Part shown: piece after piece, positions 1-10,209 of the stretch
How the letters are laid out: each line of letters starts with the position of its first letter
How positions within the stretch are numbered: the first letter of the stretch is position 1
DNA from: Odontocerum albicorne
Taxonomy: Eukaryota > Arthropoda > Insecta > Trichoptera > Odontoceridae
Direction of reading: 5' to 3'
DNA: 64,000 nucleotides
Assembly (NCBI GenBank): GCA_949825065.1
Contig: OX463846.1
Coordinates: 17,022,205-17,086,204 of the forward strand
Notes under the pieces: model-generated
The model's input: the letters and a program-made list of their open reading frames with translations, nothing else
The model's database searches: none
Told to the model about the DNA's origin: nothing
Made by a program: the position numbers and the translations under genes

Positions 1-240
1 TGAAACTACTCACCCTGATTCGGGCAACAATACTAGTATTAAAATACTATTATTGTAAAACAGTTTGATTATACATTATTCATAAATAATTCGATAGATG
101 CCACTACAATATGATGCACAACTAACATACGGAATGAAGTCGTCCTAGTATAAAAGCAAGCCAAAATCAAAATTTAAGTTCACTTTTAGCTCGGGAGAGC
201 TAGAGAGAACACACATTCTCTTCCTCTCCTGAACTAAAGG
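1..240. other. AT-rich flank, no feature seen
   Basis: No open frame, repeat or RNA signal is visible before the GT-rich minisatellite. Confidence 0.5.
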
Positions 241-612
241 GTGTGGGTGTGGTGTGGGTGTGGTGTGGGTGTGGGGTGCTGTGGTGTGGTGTGGGGGTGG
301 TGCGGGTGTGGTGTGGGTGTGGTGCGGGTGTGGTGCGGGTGTGGTGCTTGTGTGGTGCGTGTGTGGTGTGGGTGTGGTGTGGGTGTGGTGTGGGTGTGGT
401 GGGTGTGGTGTGGGTGTGGTGGGTGTGGTGAGTGTGGTGCCTGTGTGGTGTGGGTGTGGAGTGTGGGGGTGGTGTGGCGTGGGTGTGGTGTGGCGCGTGT
501 GTGGCGTGGGTGTGGTGTGGGTGTGGTGCATGTGTGGCGTGGGTGTGGTTTGGTGGGGGTGTGGTGGGGGTGTGGTGTGGGTGTGGGGTGTGGGGTGTGG
601 TGTGGATGTGGT
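241..612 (+). repeat. GT-rich minisatellite
   Basis: About 370 bp of imperfect short tandem units built from GGTGTG and GTGTGGGTGTG (roughly 11 bp), with occasional C or A substitutions, ending abruptly in a T-run. One strand is almost pure G and T. The open frames on both strands through this stretch are by-products of a low-complexity sequence that avoids stop codons; they read as Val/Gly/Trp/Cys or His/Thr/Pro repeats and should not be taken as genes. The unit is not the arthropod telomere repeat TTAGG. Confidence 0.95.
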
Positions 613-1630
613 TTTTTTTTTTAAATAAAAACATAATGTTATATATTTCTTATTTTCAGTTGTAAAAAAAAACCATAAATCAATTAGTTAAGTTTCTAAA
701 AATTGTTCTTCTATTCAATCAACGAATAATGTCGTTTGTATTTAGAATGACATTTATGGTTAATACGAAAAGAAACCCCTTTTTTAATGCTGCATAATTC
801 AAATTTTCTTTAAAATCTAGAAATTAATTTTAAAACCGAACAAATTTCGAATTAAAAAAATGGGATTTTTATATCATTTTTATCTTAAAGCCTGTTTAAT
901 GGAGACAAACGAGGGTAGGAGTTAAGATAGTTTTAAGGGTTGAAATGATAAGCCTTCGATAAAATTAAATGTTCAGTTTTCCTTTCTGTTAGAAACGTTT
1001 TATAAATTTAACATTTTTTTTAGATAAATTTAATTAGATTTTCGTTAGATCAAAAAGAAAATGAGCTAAGATTAATATAAATAAAGTATTGTTAAAACAT
1101 TTTATTTAAGAAAAATATTTTTTGTACTCCTACAATCGATGGTATTGAAATTTTCTAAATCAGACACGTTATTGTTTGAGGAAAATTATATCTTTATGAA
1201 GATTAACTGTAGATATCCAGTTTAGATCCCTTTTACTTTTTTTTTTGTTCAAGTAATAAGTATTAAGTTTCTGAATTATTAATAATCTTATGAATTGGTG
1301 GTATTAGGTCAATTTACAAACATAAACACAATATTTCCAAACTATTTCTTATTCACAAATGTAGATTTGAGGAAAATTGATCCAGCTGTTTTAAAATTGA
1401 TTCAAATTGCAGAGAGATAATTAATATCTTACTTTCCAATTTGAAATTTAACTGAAGACCACAGATATGCAAACATTTCAAAACGGAGAGATGACATATT
1501 TCTATCTTCGCACGTACTTATTGCCACTACATCAATATTCTTATACGTACACTTATGTTTCTCGTATTTCTCATTTTTTCCTCAGTTAAAATTTGTATAA
1601 CAGTTTAAAGACATTAATCTCTCGATTCAT
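613..1630. other. AT-rich DNA without recognised feature
   Basis: I see no reading frame, repeat head or RNA gene in this roughly 1-kb stretch. Confidence 0.4.
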
Positions 1631-1668
1631 ATCTATCTCTCTCTCTCTCTCTCTCTCTAACTCTCTCA
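1631..1668 (+). repeat. CT dinucleotide microsatellite
   Basis: Run of CT units with one ATCT start and one AACT interruption, about 38 bp. Confidence 0.9.
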
Positions 1669-2319
1669 CAATTCGCAATGTCTACTAATAATCATCAGAA
1701 TCCTTTCTGAATTTAACTTCAAACCGATTCTTTGTCTTGATCATCCCTTACTCTGTCATATATTGTAATATCAGATATTATAACGCATATTTACCGCTTT
1801 AGTGTGATTAATTTCACTTTCTTCAACATTCAAGTTTTTTTTGTATACATTAAATATACACATATATTAATTGTATTTTTTTGTACACATAAAATATACA
1901 CATACTCAAAAATAATTGAAGATCCTCAAATGAGTAATCTTTTAAGCAAAGCAAATAATTACTATTTATCAATACCATGAAAAATCATCTATCACCAAAT
2001 AAATCCTCCACTCGAGTGTCCTAGAAATTACAGGAGGTCCAATTTTCCGCGGGGATTCGTTCCAAGACACCCAAAGGATGCCTGAAGCAACGATACTACC
2101 AAACTCTATGTACACATATACTTTGGTTTTTTTCCTTTACATACGTAAATATGATAACGTTGAATTTATAAATTATGAACAGTAAGAGGCTAACAAAAAC
2201 AACTTACAATAAAAGAGAACAATTATAACAAACCCCTTAAGGCCTGCAAACAAAAGTGTGAGAATATGGTCCCTCAGTCTTACAAAATATCTTATCGCAC
2301 TGTAGTCAAACAACTTATT

Positions 2320-2520
2320 CTCATAATTATGTGATAGATGAAGCGTGGTGAATAACCTGGTGGGCGAATTGCCATATGATGATTTCATTTCGAGAAAGAT
2401 GTTTAAGAGGCCTTTTGTGAAAAAATTACTGGACCCTTGAAAACATGGAGTACCAATGATAATCGAACCCGCAACTCCTGGGGTTGAGTTATACTAACTA
2501 GCCAAAGGAGATTGTCAAAT
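2320..2520 (-). mobile_element. SINE-A copy (degenerate)
   Basis: On the minus strand a tRNA-like head with A-box region TGGCTAGTTAG and B-box GGTTCGATT lies at about 2465-2515. A body follows with the family landmarks (a TGGCAAT..GCCCACCAGG segment) down to about 2330. It is one of about a dozen copies of the family defined by the best copy at 41065-41290. The minus-strand open frame over 2173-2388 is unrelated noise. Confidence 0.7.
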
Positions 2521-2594
2521 TCTAAATTTGTCAAGTTTACAAATTTAACTATATCAGAATCAAATAATCAAGTGAAGAAAATTAAGTTGATAGA

Positions 2595-2925
2595 CATTTT
2601 TTGTTTAATGTACCGAACAATTATTTGCGCTATCATGAATTAAGATTGTTTTCGGTGACATTTTCGCTAATTGAGCACTTAAAAATATCACTTACACACG
2701 GAATGACTTTATTGAATGAATTTTCAGATATCGATATCTTCTATATGTCGGTGAATAAATTTAGGATTGAATTCCTCAATAAACCTTGTAAAATAAACTA
2801 AGTCACTTTAAAGAGAAGCACGAGTAACATTGTTTCTGTTGTCATTGTGCTATCATATAATAAGTATTTTCCCCCATTTTATTCTCGTTGTTTGATGTAT
2901 CAAATTTAAAGTAAATAAATAAAAT
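2595..2925 (+). pseudogene. LINE (Jockey-like) ORF2 C-terminus and 3' tail
   Basis: A 66-codon frame (2601-2801) has the pattern of the extreme C-terminus of insect non-LTR ORF2 proteins: a basic LF.V.F segment, a hydrophobic stretch, then SDIDIFYMSVNKFR, which corresponds to the conserved DIF..S...F+ ending. The stop is followed by about 120 bp of AT-rich 3' sequence ending in an AAATAAATAAAATG-like tail. Everything 5' is missing, as expected for truncated target-primed insertion. The same ending occurs in the LINE fragments at 8.0, 53.3 and 58.9 kb. The match is by pattern only. Confidence 0.55.
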
Positions 2926-2929
2926 GAAA

Positions 2930-3460
2930 TTTAAGAGAAACACTATCACAGTATTTCCAAGAAGAGATAAATCGTTGTGCCAAATGTCTCGAACAGACGA
3001 TTAAATTAATTACGAGTATTAGTACCGCTCCAAACATGTTAAAATGTTTAAAAATGCATAATATAATATATTCGAGTATACCACACCCGACAATGATAAG
3101 TGTGTAAGTAAATGTATATGTTTTCAGTTATTTTTAAATAAAAATTCAAATTACGATAAAAATCTAATTAGTCTAAGTCATTTTTCTGCTGTACAAAATA
3201 TGAAACTTTTGTCTCTTAACCGCAAGTTCCCTGTGGAAAAACGTCAATAATCAGAAAATGTAGAAAATACAATAGAAAATGCTATCACGGCATCGGTTTT
3301 GTTTCTTCCATGCTTTAATGACGATTGATGTCTTCCACTCTGATGGTAACAATCGACCGATTTTGTTTGGCAACCTGGTGACATATTTGAATAATTTAAC
3401 TCTTTGTCAAGAATGAAGTGAGGAAACAATTTTCGTAATTTTTAATAATTTATTTCCTGT
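2930..3460. other. AT-rich DNA without recognised feature
   Basis: No gene-like signal; contains one TACGAGTA octamer at 3011. Confidence 0.4.
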
Positions 3461-3464
3461 TGGA

Positions 3465-3680
3465 TTTCTTCATTGGAAAAACAGTACCATATTTCTTAAT
3501 TGAAAAAACAGTACCATATTTCTTTATTGGAAAAACAGTACCATATTTCTTTATTGAAAAAACCGTACCATATTTCTGTATTGGAAAACAGAACTATATT
3601 TCTGTATTGGAAAAACAGTACCATATTTCTTTATTGGAAAAACAGTACCATATTTCTTTATTGAAAAACTACCATATTTT
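3465..3680 (+). repeat. 27-bp tandem repeat (about 8 units)
   Basis: Units of 27 bp with core GGAAAAACAGTACCATATTT, with point changes in several units and slightly shortened units at the 3' side. Because 27 is a multiple of three, the repeat yields an 86-codon frame with a 9-residue period (FIGKTVPYF). There is no independent evidence that it is translated. Confidence 0.9.
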
Positions 3681-3959
3681 GCTACTTTTTAATCTAAAAT
3701 TACAAATGACAGGACATTGAACCGATGCAATGAAAAACAACTTATGCTATACAGCGTCCTTTCACATGACTCACAAACCACGAGACCGGAGATCTTTAGC
3801 AAATCCTCTTCCCGCACTTAACGAGAAAATTGTAACTTCTCTAGTACGGTATCTTAAGCAAAAAGGTTCAATACACTCAATCAGGAAATTTAGTAATCTT
3901 TCGAAACACTTATTTATGAAGAAACCCCCCTCGTGGATGAAGAGCCCCGTGCCCTGGTA

Positions 3960-4142
3960 GGTAAGCCGTTCAACCTTTTTTTTAAGAATATATCTGACCG
4001 AAGTCATAGGTATCCTTATACACTCGAACACTAGGCGAAAAAAGAGCCTATGTCGTTCGAGGGGAGTAGCACAGCGTGAGGTTGGAACCGACGACCTTCT
4101 GTACGGAAGTCCAGAGTGTTACCGCGTGGTCATGCACCTCAC
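3960..4142 (-). mobile_element. SINE-B copy
   Basis: Read on the minus strand it starts GAGGTGCATGACCACGCGG (A box) and has GTCGTCGGTTCCAACC (B box). It then carries a body with ..ATAAGGATACCTATGACTT.. that matches the SINE at 51463-51640. Together the two copies define a tRNA-derived family distinct from SINE-A. The short open frames around 3730-4031 overlap it and are not genes. Confidence 0.75.
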
Positions 4143-4364
4143 TTTAACTCCAGTGTTCCAAATTCAATGTTAATGGTCATAAAAAAATTACGTCTATAAT
4201 TCTAAATAATATCCCTCTGCGAGATTTTCCCTTACCAATGTTATGAGGGATTCCGGTCTGGTTTATGCTTAATGCTTATGCTTAACACTTTTCTGATTGT
4301 TTAGAAAAGATGTAAAACCGAATATGTAACTGTCGTATATCGGAAGATTTACAAACATTCATTG

Positions 4365-4545
4365 AAGTTCGTCTTCCGTTGGCAAGGTTTTTTCTTAGTT
4401 TTTCTTAATGAATCAAAATACAGGGAAGTATGTTATATATCCAATGGCTGCAGCCAACACCTTCACGAGAAGGTTCGATTCCCGAGTAAGACCACCCTTG
4501 AGAAGAGTCTCCTATTTAAAATGAAGTCTTAATTATGCTATATGA
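4365..4545 (+). mobile_element. SINE-C copy
   Basis: Begins GTTCGTCTTCCGTTGGCAAG, continues ATGGCTGCAGCC (A-box-like) and GGTTCGATTCCCGAG (B box), and ends GAGAAGAGTCTCC. The same order appears on the minus strand at 12085-12320 and 34015-34245, so this is a third tRNA-related dispersed family. In this copy the A and B boxes are closer together than in the other two. Confidence 0.7.
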
Positions 4546-4689
4546 ATCGTATTTATATTATAAATTTAGATATTCGCCTAAAATAAAGATAGGTTTATCA
4601 GCGTCCGTAGTATGACAGCGCTGTACATATGTTTTGTTTTTGTTTACAAAAAATTTACGAGCTAATATTTTTATCATAATGGCATGGGT

Positions 4690-5978
4690 GTATATAAAGT
4701 ATCAACAACAATTCCCGGGACTAACCAACAGATGGCGCCCTTAATAACAAATCCATACCATTCTCAGTTAGTACCAACCTTTAGATGTTACGTGTCAAAC
4801 TTTCATGACATTGTGTCATTGAGTTACAGTAGTTTTAGTGACGCTACTTTTGCTATTCAAAACAATAGAAAAAGCCGAATTTCGTGTGTTGATAAAACAT
4901 TACTTTTTAATAGGAAAAAGTACCGTTCAAACTCAGCGATGGCATGAAAAGTATTATCCGGGCTCTGCTTCGTCGAAAACAACAATTTGTCAGTGGTATG
5001 CTGATTTCGCGGTCGTACAAACACAAATGATGCTGAACGCTCTGGTCGTCCAAATGCTCGGCTGTTACACCACAAAAAATTAAAAAAACCCTCAAAATCG
5101 TGATGGAAAATCACAAAGTAAAATTGTGTGAGATAGCTGACATCTTGAAGATTAGGTAGTGTTTACACTATTTTGCATGAACATTTGGTCATGAAAAAGC
5201 TTTTTTCGAAATGGGTGCCGCGTTTGCTCACAATGGAACAGAAACAACAACGCATCGATGTTTCAGAGCGCTGTTGGCACTGTTTACGCAAAATAAACAG
5301 GCGTTTTTGCATCGGTATATGACAATGGATGAAACTTGGATCCATCACTATACTGCGGAATCAAATCGGCAGTCAGCTGAGTGGAAAGCAGCCGGTGAAA
5401 GTCGTCCGAAGCGACAAAAAACTCAACAGTCAACCAAGAAGGTTATGGCCTCCGTATTTTGGAATGCGCATGGTATAATATTCATCGATCACCTTGAAAA
5501 GGGAAAAACCATCAATAGCGAATATTACATCGCATTATTGGAGTGTTTTAAGGCAGAAATTAAAAAAAAACGGCCCCATATGAAGAAGAAAAAAGTTCTC
5601 TTTCATCAGGGCAATGCACCGTGTCACAAGTTGATGGTGACGATGGCCAAATTGCATGAGTTGAACTTCGAATTGCTTCCGCACCCACCGTATTCTAGAG
5701 ATTTGGCCCCCAGCAACTATTGGCTGTTCGCAGACCTCAAAAAGATGCTCCAGGGAAAGAGATTTGGCTCCAATGAAGAAGTGATTGCCGAAACTAACAC
5801 CTATTTTGAAACCAAAGATAAATTGTTCTACATGGCTGGCATAGAAAAGTTAGGAAAGTGTTGGAATGAATGTATCGCTCTTGAAGGAGATTATGTTGAG
5901 GAATAAAGAAGAATTTTGGCAAACAAATTTTGTTTTAGTAGTTAGTCTCGGAGCTTATTGATCGGTGTCTTATACTCG
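4690..5978 (+). mobile_element. mariner element, defective
   Basis: A near full-length mariner. The transposase pseudogene (4865-5906) lies inside degenerate terminal inverted repeats. The left terminus carries ATTCCCGGGACTAACCAAC (about 4709-4728). The right terminus, read in reverse, carries AGCTCCGAGACTAACTAC (about 5938-5960). TA dinucleotides flank both ends, as expected for Tc1/mariner insertion. Divergence between the two termini indicates an old insertion. Confidence 0.85.
4865..5906 (+). pseudogene. mariner transposase pseudogene (irritans-type)
   Basis: The element's cut-and-paste transposase, a DD34D enzyme. The expected start codon at 4865 reads ATA. Codons follow the family N-terminus (EKAEFRVLIKHYFL, then the WYADF helix-turn-helix region) to about 5010, where small deletions shift frame; the protein continues in a long frame at 5211-5906. 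Visible landmarks are the first catalytic aspartate in TMDETW, the second site now HQGNAPCH (Asp to Gly), and the third site now DLAPSNYW (Asp to Asn), with 34 residues between the last two. The C-terminus ALEGDYVEE is intact. Two of three catalytic acids, the start codon and the frame are all lost, so it is dead. Close resemblance to the irritans/Himar group is from family knowledge. Confidence 0.92.
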
Positions 5979-6284
5979 CAAATACCACATGATATAGCCG
6001 ATAGTGAAAAATCCAAACTGAACTGCAGATCTAGTAAGATCAAAAAGAAAAACCAGGGAGATAGTTAAAGATATTTTGACACAGCAAACACTGAAAACAT
6101 TAACAAACAATTATTATTAAAGTCGAAAAACCATTGTTTTTTTATTAATAAAAAAAATAACGACCTTAACTGCTAATTCCTTTCAATCGTATAAATTCCA
6201 ATAGGCTATTAATATTTTTTCTCAATTTTATTTAGATCACGTATAACGAAGAAAACTTCTTCTCCCTGGCTCCATCCCAACTCA

Positions 6285-7500
6285 CTGTCTGCGAAGACTG
6301 TTGGGGTCAGCTCTCCTCGTCCTCAGGTTGTATGCTCTTCTGTCCCGGACTACGTCCCACAGGCCGTGCCTCTGCATCAGGCTATCTTTTTGCACCACCC
6401 ATGAATTCCTTGGTCTTCCTCTGGTTGTTATTTGAGGAAGATCCATGGAGATTGCCTGGTTCACAATGTGATCGGGTGTTCTGCGTCCAACGTGCCCATA
6501 CCATCTCAATCGCCTCTCCTCCATCTTGCTGTTGATGTCTGTAACACCTAGGCTTCCACGAATGCGTGAGTTTTTTGTTTTGTCTCTTAGGGACACACCA
6601 GCTGACCATCTTAGCATGCACATTTCAGCAGTTTCTAGTTGCCTAGAGTAAAAGTTATACATCGTCCAGCATTCGGAACCATAGAGGAGTGCGGGTCTGA
6701 CAATCGTTTGGTATACTTTTCCTTTTAACTTTACTGGCATTTTCAGATCACATAGAACTCCCGTCATTGATCTAAACTTCATCCATCCCACACTAATTAT
6801 ATGTGTTACATCTGCTGCACATCCTCCATCGCTATGGATGAGTTACCCAAGATACTTAAAGGAGTCACAATTTGGTAATGTTTCTTCATCCATTTGCATA
6901 ACGGGAGTGACAGCATTTGTGTTCTCTAATGGTAGGTACAGATACTCTGTTTTCTTTCTGCTCAGTCTCAATCCATTATCCTCCAAGACTCTTCTCCACC
7001 TTTCCAGATTATTTTGCAGGTCTTCATATTTTTCACTTATTAATACGATATTGTCTGCAAATAGTAGGATCTTAAGGAGACTGTTCATTTCCTGGTTAGT
7101 TAAATAGTCCATGACTAAGATGAACAGTAGCGGACTGAGTACCAATCCTTGATGTACCCCCACCTTTACAGGAAATTCTGGTGAAGTTCCCGAAGTGGAC
7201 CTCACTTGCGTTGTCACGTTATCATACATGTTTTGGATGGCAAGTACATACTTTTCTGGTACACTATGTGCTCTAAGTGCTGCCCAAATTAGGCTTCTAG
7301 GGACCCTGACAAATTCCTTTTCAAGATCGACGAAGACCATATGAAGGTCTTTCTTGGCATCACGGTGTTTTTCGACAAGGAGTCTAACGGTTTGAATGGC
7401 GTCTACTGTTGATTTTCCCGATACCAAGGCACACTGGTTGTCATGTATTGTATTTCCACCAAATTCCTGATTCTCGAGTTTATAACGAGAAAAACCTGTA
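6285..7500 (-). pseudogene. RTE-like LINE reverse transcriptase fragment
   Basis: Two overlapping-frame blocks on the minus strand form the C-terminal half of a non-LTR ORF2. The upstream block (7500-6843) holds the RT palm: a conserved GKSTVDAIQTVR segment, motif A as VFVDLEKEFVRVPR, the QG(L)VLSPLLF motif B, and the catalytic box now LLFADNIVL (the FADD second Asp is Asn). A frameshift near 6850 leads to the downstream block (6791-6282) with RPALLYGSECWT, EERRLRWYGHVGRR and a terminal RTRRADPN typical of RTE-clade proteins. The endonuclease and the N-terminal RT are absent, with truncation near 7500. It cannot be active. Confidence 0.9.
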
Positions 7501-7529
7501 CTCGCAAATAAATGACGCATTGTTTTCGT

Positions 7530-7990
7530 CCCCTGATTTATGAGACTTATTGTTTAACGCTACACGTGCTATGAACTCATCCCCTTAACTCGTCCGGGGG
7601 CATTTCCTTTGAAAACACGTGTCGAGTACAAAAGTATTCGATGAAAACACTTATATCTATTATTTTCTAGAGAATTGGTCAATAGAAAACGAACATTATT
7701 AAAAAAAAAGTTCAAATTGCAGGCGTAAATAGTCGTATGTGACAATTAAATTTATTTAAACAAGAAAATAGATGCCTTTGTGATGTGGAGATATCGATGT
7801 GTGCTGCTTATCTCGTGATTTTTTTTCTATAAACCTCACATGCATAGGCTAAACTCAATTACGTATTCGACTTAAGAGAAATTATACACAGCAACGAGAA
7901 AAAAAATTACTAACAAAGCTTAAAGAGATATTATGTACAACAGCAAGAAAATCAAGATAAGTAAAACCGAAACAATTAACTCCCATTACT
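7530..7990. other. AT-rich DNA without recognised feature
   Basis: Nothing gene-like between the two LINE fragments; the last 100 bp may be the 3' end of the minus-strand LINE that follows. Confidence 0.4.
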
Positions 7991-7999
7991 AAGAAAGTT

Positions 8000-8690
8000 C
8001 AAAACGCTTTCTTCAAAAACATTTACAGAAATGTTAAAGATGTCAATATTCAAGGCCTTATTCAAAAGAAACAGTCCATCATACCGAGGAAGACTTTGCA
8101 GGTAAGTTTTGCTTATTGCCATTCTAAATAGGTCAATATTTCAGAACTTCGAATGTTTGTCAGGAACATAAAACTTTATTTTTCCAAAATAGTAGGAGTA
8201 GGTGTAGCTCCCGTCAGCAACTTAAAGATGTAAGAAGAGTCTCTCGCATTCCTCGTCACGCTAAGAAGGTAGTATCTCAATATACGAAGAATAAATATTG
8301 TAGGATAGAACCACGAGTATTAACCGCACTCCTGTAAGAATTTCTTTTAAATCTTTTGAACTTTCTCCACCATTAGAGAGTCACAAATCCCAAGCGGGTT
8401 CCACATCAATGCTCCACATTATAACTTGCTATGAACCAACGCATTATAGAGGGATCTGAGAGCCTCTACACCTACAAACGACTTAGAGACTAGTATCACA
8501 GACCGCAGTATCATATAACCAAACTCACATAGTTCCTCGACATGAGGACCAAACGACAGCCTAGTGTTAAAATTAAAATCCAAATAGTTGATACGTTCGT
8601 CTCTTTGAATCATAAGACCGTTTAGAGTGTATCTATAATATTTGAAAGTCATTGCTTTGGAAAAAACAAGAGTTTGCATTTAAAAATGTA
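8000..8690 (-). pseudogene. Jockey-like LINE ORF2 C-terminal fragment
   Basis: On the minus strand an 86-codon frame (8679-8419) reads like the region after the RT fingers and palm of Jockey/LOA-type LINEs: a strained FGPHVEELC..GYMILR segment, then ALRSLYNALVHSKL. Translation past the stop gives further family landmarks with stops interspersed (WNPLGICDSLM, FKLLTGATPTPT, then an NIDIFNISVNVF ending near 8030). It is a 5'-truncated, mutated 3' end, oriented opposite to the copies at 53 and 59 kb. Confidence 0.75.
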
Positions 8691-8774
8691 AACTCTTGTC
8701 TTTTTTAAAAAAACGAATGGTTCTGAGAACATCGAAATAAAAATTTCTAGGCAATCAATTGATTCAATTTACTG

Positions 8775-8935
8775 ACAGGTTTGTGTGGTATCCAGCCTGG
8801 TATGATTAATTTAGTAGAAATACTCGAACGCTAGAGGTGTGCGATTTTTGTTGTTCCTTCGTGTACAGTAGTATTGCAAACACATGCGATACCGAACTGC
8901 AAGTTCCCTGTGGTTCTAAACCCGAAGATGGAGTC
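8775..8935 (+). mobile_element. SINE-D copy, 5' incomplete
   Basis: Matches the body of SINE-D in the order GTGTACAGTAGTATTGCAA, ACTGCAAGTTCCCTGTGG, then GAGTCGAAGTCC. It lies head-out opposite the minus-strand copy at 9050-9270, forming an inverted pair about 115 bp apart. Open frames over it on both strands are coincidental. Confidence 0.6.
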
Positions 8936-9049
8936 GAAGTCCACATCGCCATTTCCGATATTTTGCGAAGTACCATAGAACAATTAATTCCTATAATATC
9001 CCAGAATATATCAAAGTTAGCGATACGGACATATTGAAAATTAACTTTG

Positions 9050-9270
9050 ACCCCATTAATCGATCTTTTGGATTTAAAACAAATGGAGTAGGCACGAGAC
9101 TCGCAGTTCGTCATTGCTCGTTGGCAATACTACCACTAAGAGACAATAACATTCCCTCACGTTTAATGCGTGTGAAAATTGTTACAAGAGGAACTCTTTA
9201 TTAGACTTTTTATATGATTTTTCGATACCATCGGGGTCGGGAACCCTAAACAAGCCAACTTATCCTCGGA
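9050..9270 (-). mobile_element. SINE-D copy
   Basis: On the minus strand, a tRNA-like remnant with GGTTCCCGACCCCGATGGTA is followed by TGGTAGTATTGCCAACGAGC, CAATGACGAACTGCGAG and a 3' part near TTTTAAATCCAAAAGATCG. The same order is seen in the copies at 44875-45115 and 55255-55500. Confidence 0.65.
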
Positions 9271-9274
9271 TGTC

Positions 9275-9735
9275 GTCACCATACGAATACGAATAAATAA
9301 TTGGATTAGAATTTATACTAAACAACACTCTTAAGAAATTAAATAGAGTAGCTTTTACTCTCCATAAAACACAAATTCACATGAAACTGTGTTAGATATT
9401 ACTCTCATAAATATTAAACAAAAACAAATATGGGGGAAATCTAAAACTAGAAGTGGAGATATACTCGTAAATTGATCGAGACAAGTGCACAAGTTCCCAT
9501 CGCACCACGATCGTGTTCAATCAAGCAATAAACCCTATTACAGAAATCTACTTTGACAGGGGCTCAAAGGATTACCACTCAGGTATTTTTATTGCAATGT
9601 TTGCTTAAGTTGAGTGATCATGTATGTTCAATAATATGAATGAAAATAAATAGTTTTTACAGTCTATGAATACTTAATATAATACTCAATTGAAAATAAT
9701 AAATTAAAAACATGTCCTTTTTGGTGTAAACAGAG
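9275..9735. other. AT-rich DNA without recognised feature
   Basis: No feature that I can support; one TACTCGTA octamer at 9462. Confidence 0.4.
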
Positions 9736-9739
9736 AAGA

Positions 9740-10205
9740 TAGTTCTTTTACTTTCTATCCACGCACACAACCGTTGTCTCTTTCACATCCATATATCTCG
9801 TCAAATATGCCATTATGTTTCTCCTTCTTACCTTTCTTTAAGTAAAAAAATTTCAACTACTTTTTTTTAATTTTTCCTTGATCTACCTCTTCCTCGCGCT
9901 CTCTATTTAACCAGATACTCGAGTATATGTATATTTGTTTTGTAAGACCCTCGCAATTCATTAATTAAAGGTATGGTCAAATCAAAAAATGTTAAGATTA
10001 TTTTCTAAATATATAGTATGTCATAATAATAAACAATAATCTTTTATTTAATCATTTCTAACTCTTTCAAACAATGTAAGGCCATATAATATTCTCAAGG
10101 TACGCATTTCTACCGCATTTAATCACTCTTTTTCAATGTCCATGTGTCATTTCAATACATCAAGGTGCTCAACAATTTTGACTATAGTTTTTAACACTGC
10201 GATTT
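9740..10205 (-). mobile_element. LINE-G 3' tail fragment
   Basis: Degenerate minus-strand copy of the recurrent LINE tail. The block at 9740-9960 contains the TCTTTCACATCCATATATCTCG segment split by changes. The block at 10085-10205 contains ATTCTCAAGGTACGCATTTC, which corresponds to the RNAVEMR coding region. The alignment to the copy at 25940-26420 is collinear. Confidence 0.5.
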
Positions 10206-10209
10206 GTTA

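Noticed and set aside
241..612. Interstitial telomere
   Set aside because: The unit is not TTAGG, TTAGGG or TCAGG.
145..665. Long open frames on both strands across the GT-rich minisatellite
   Set aside because: They arise because the repeat lacks stop codons; composition is two or three residues only.
3460..3720. Repetitive 86-codon protein
   Set aside because: A by-product of a 27-bp tandem repeat; no unique coding part.
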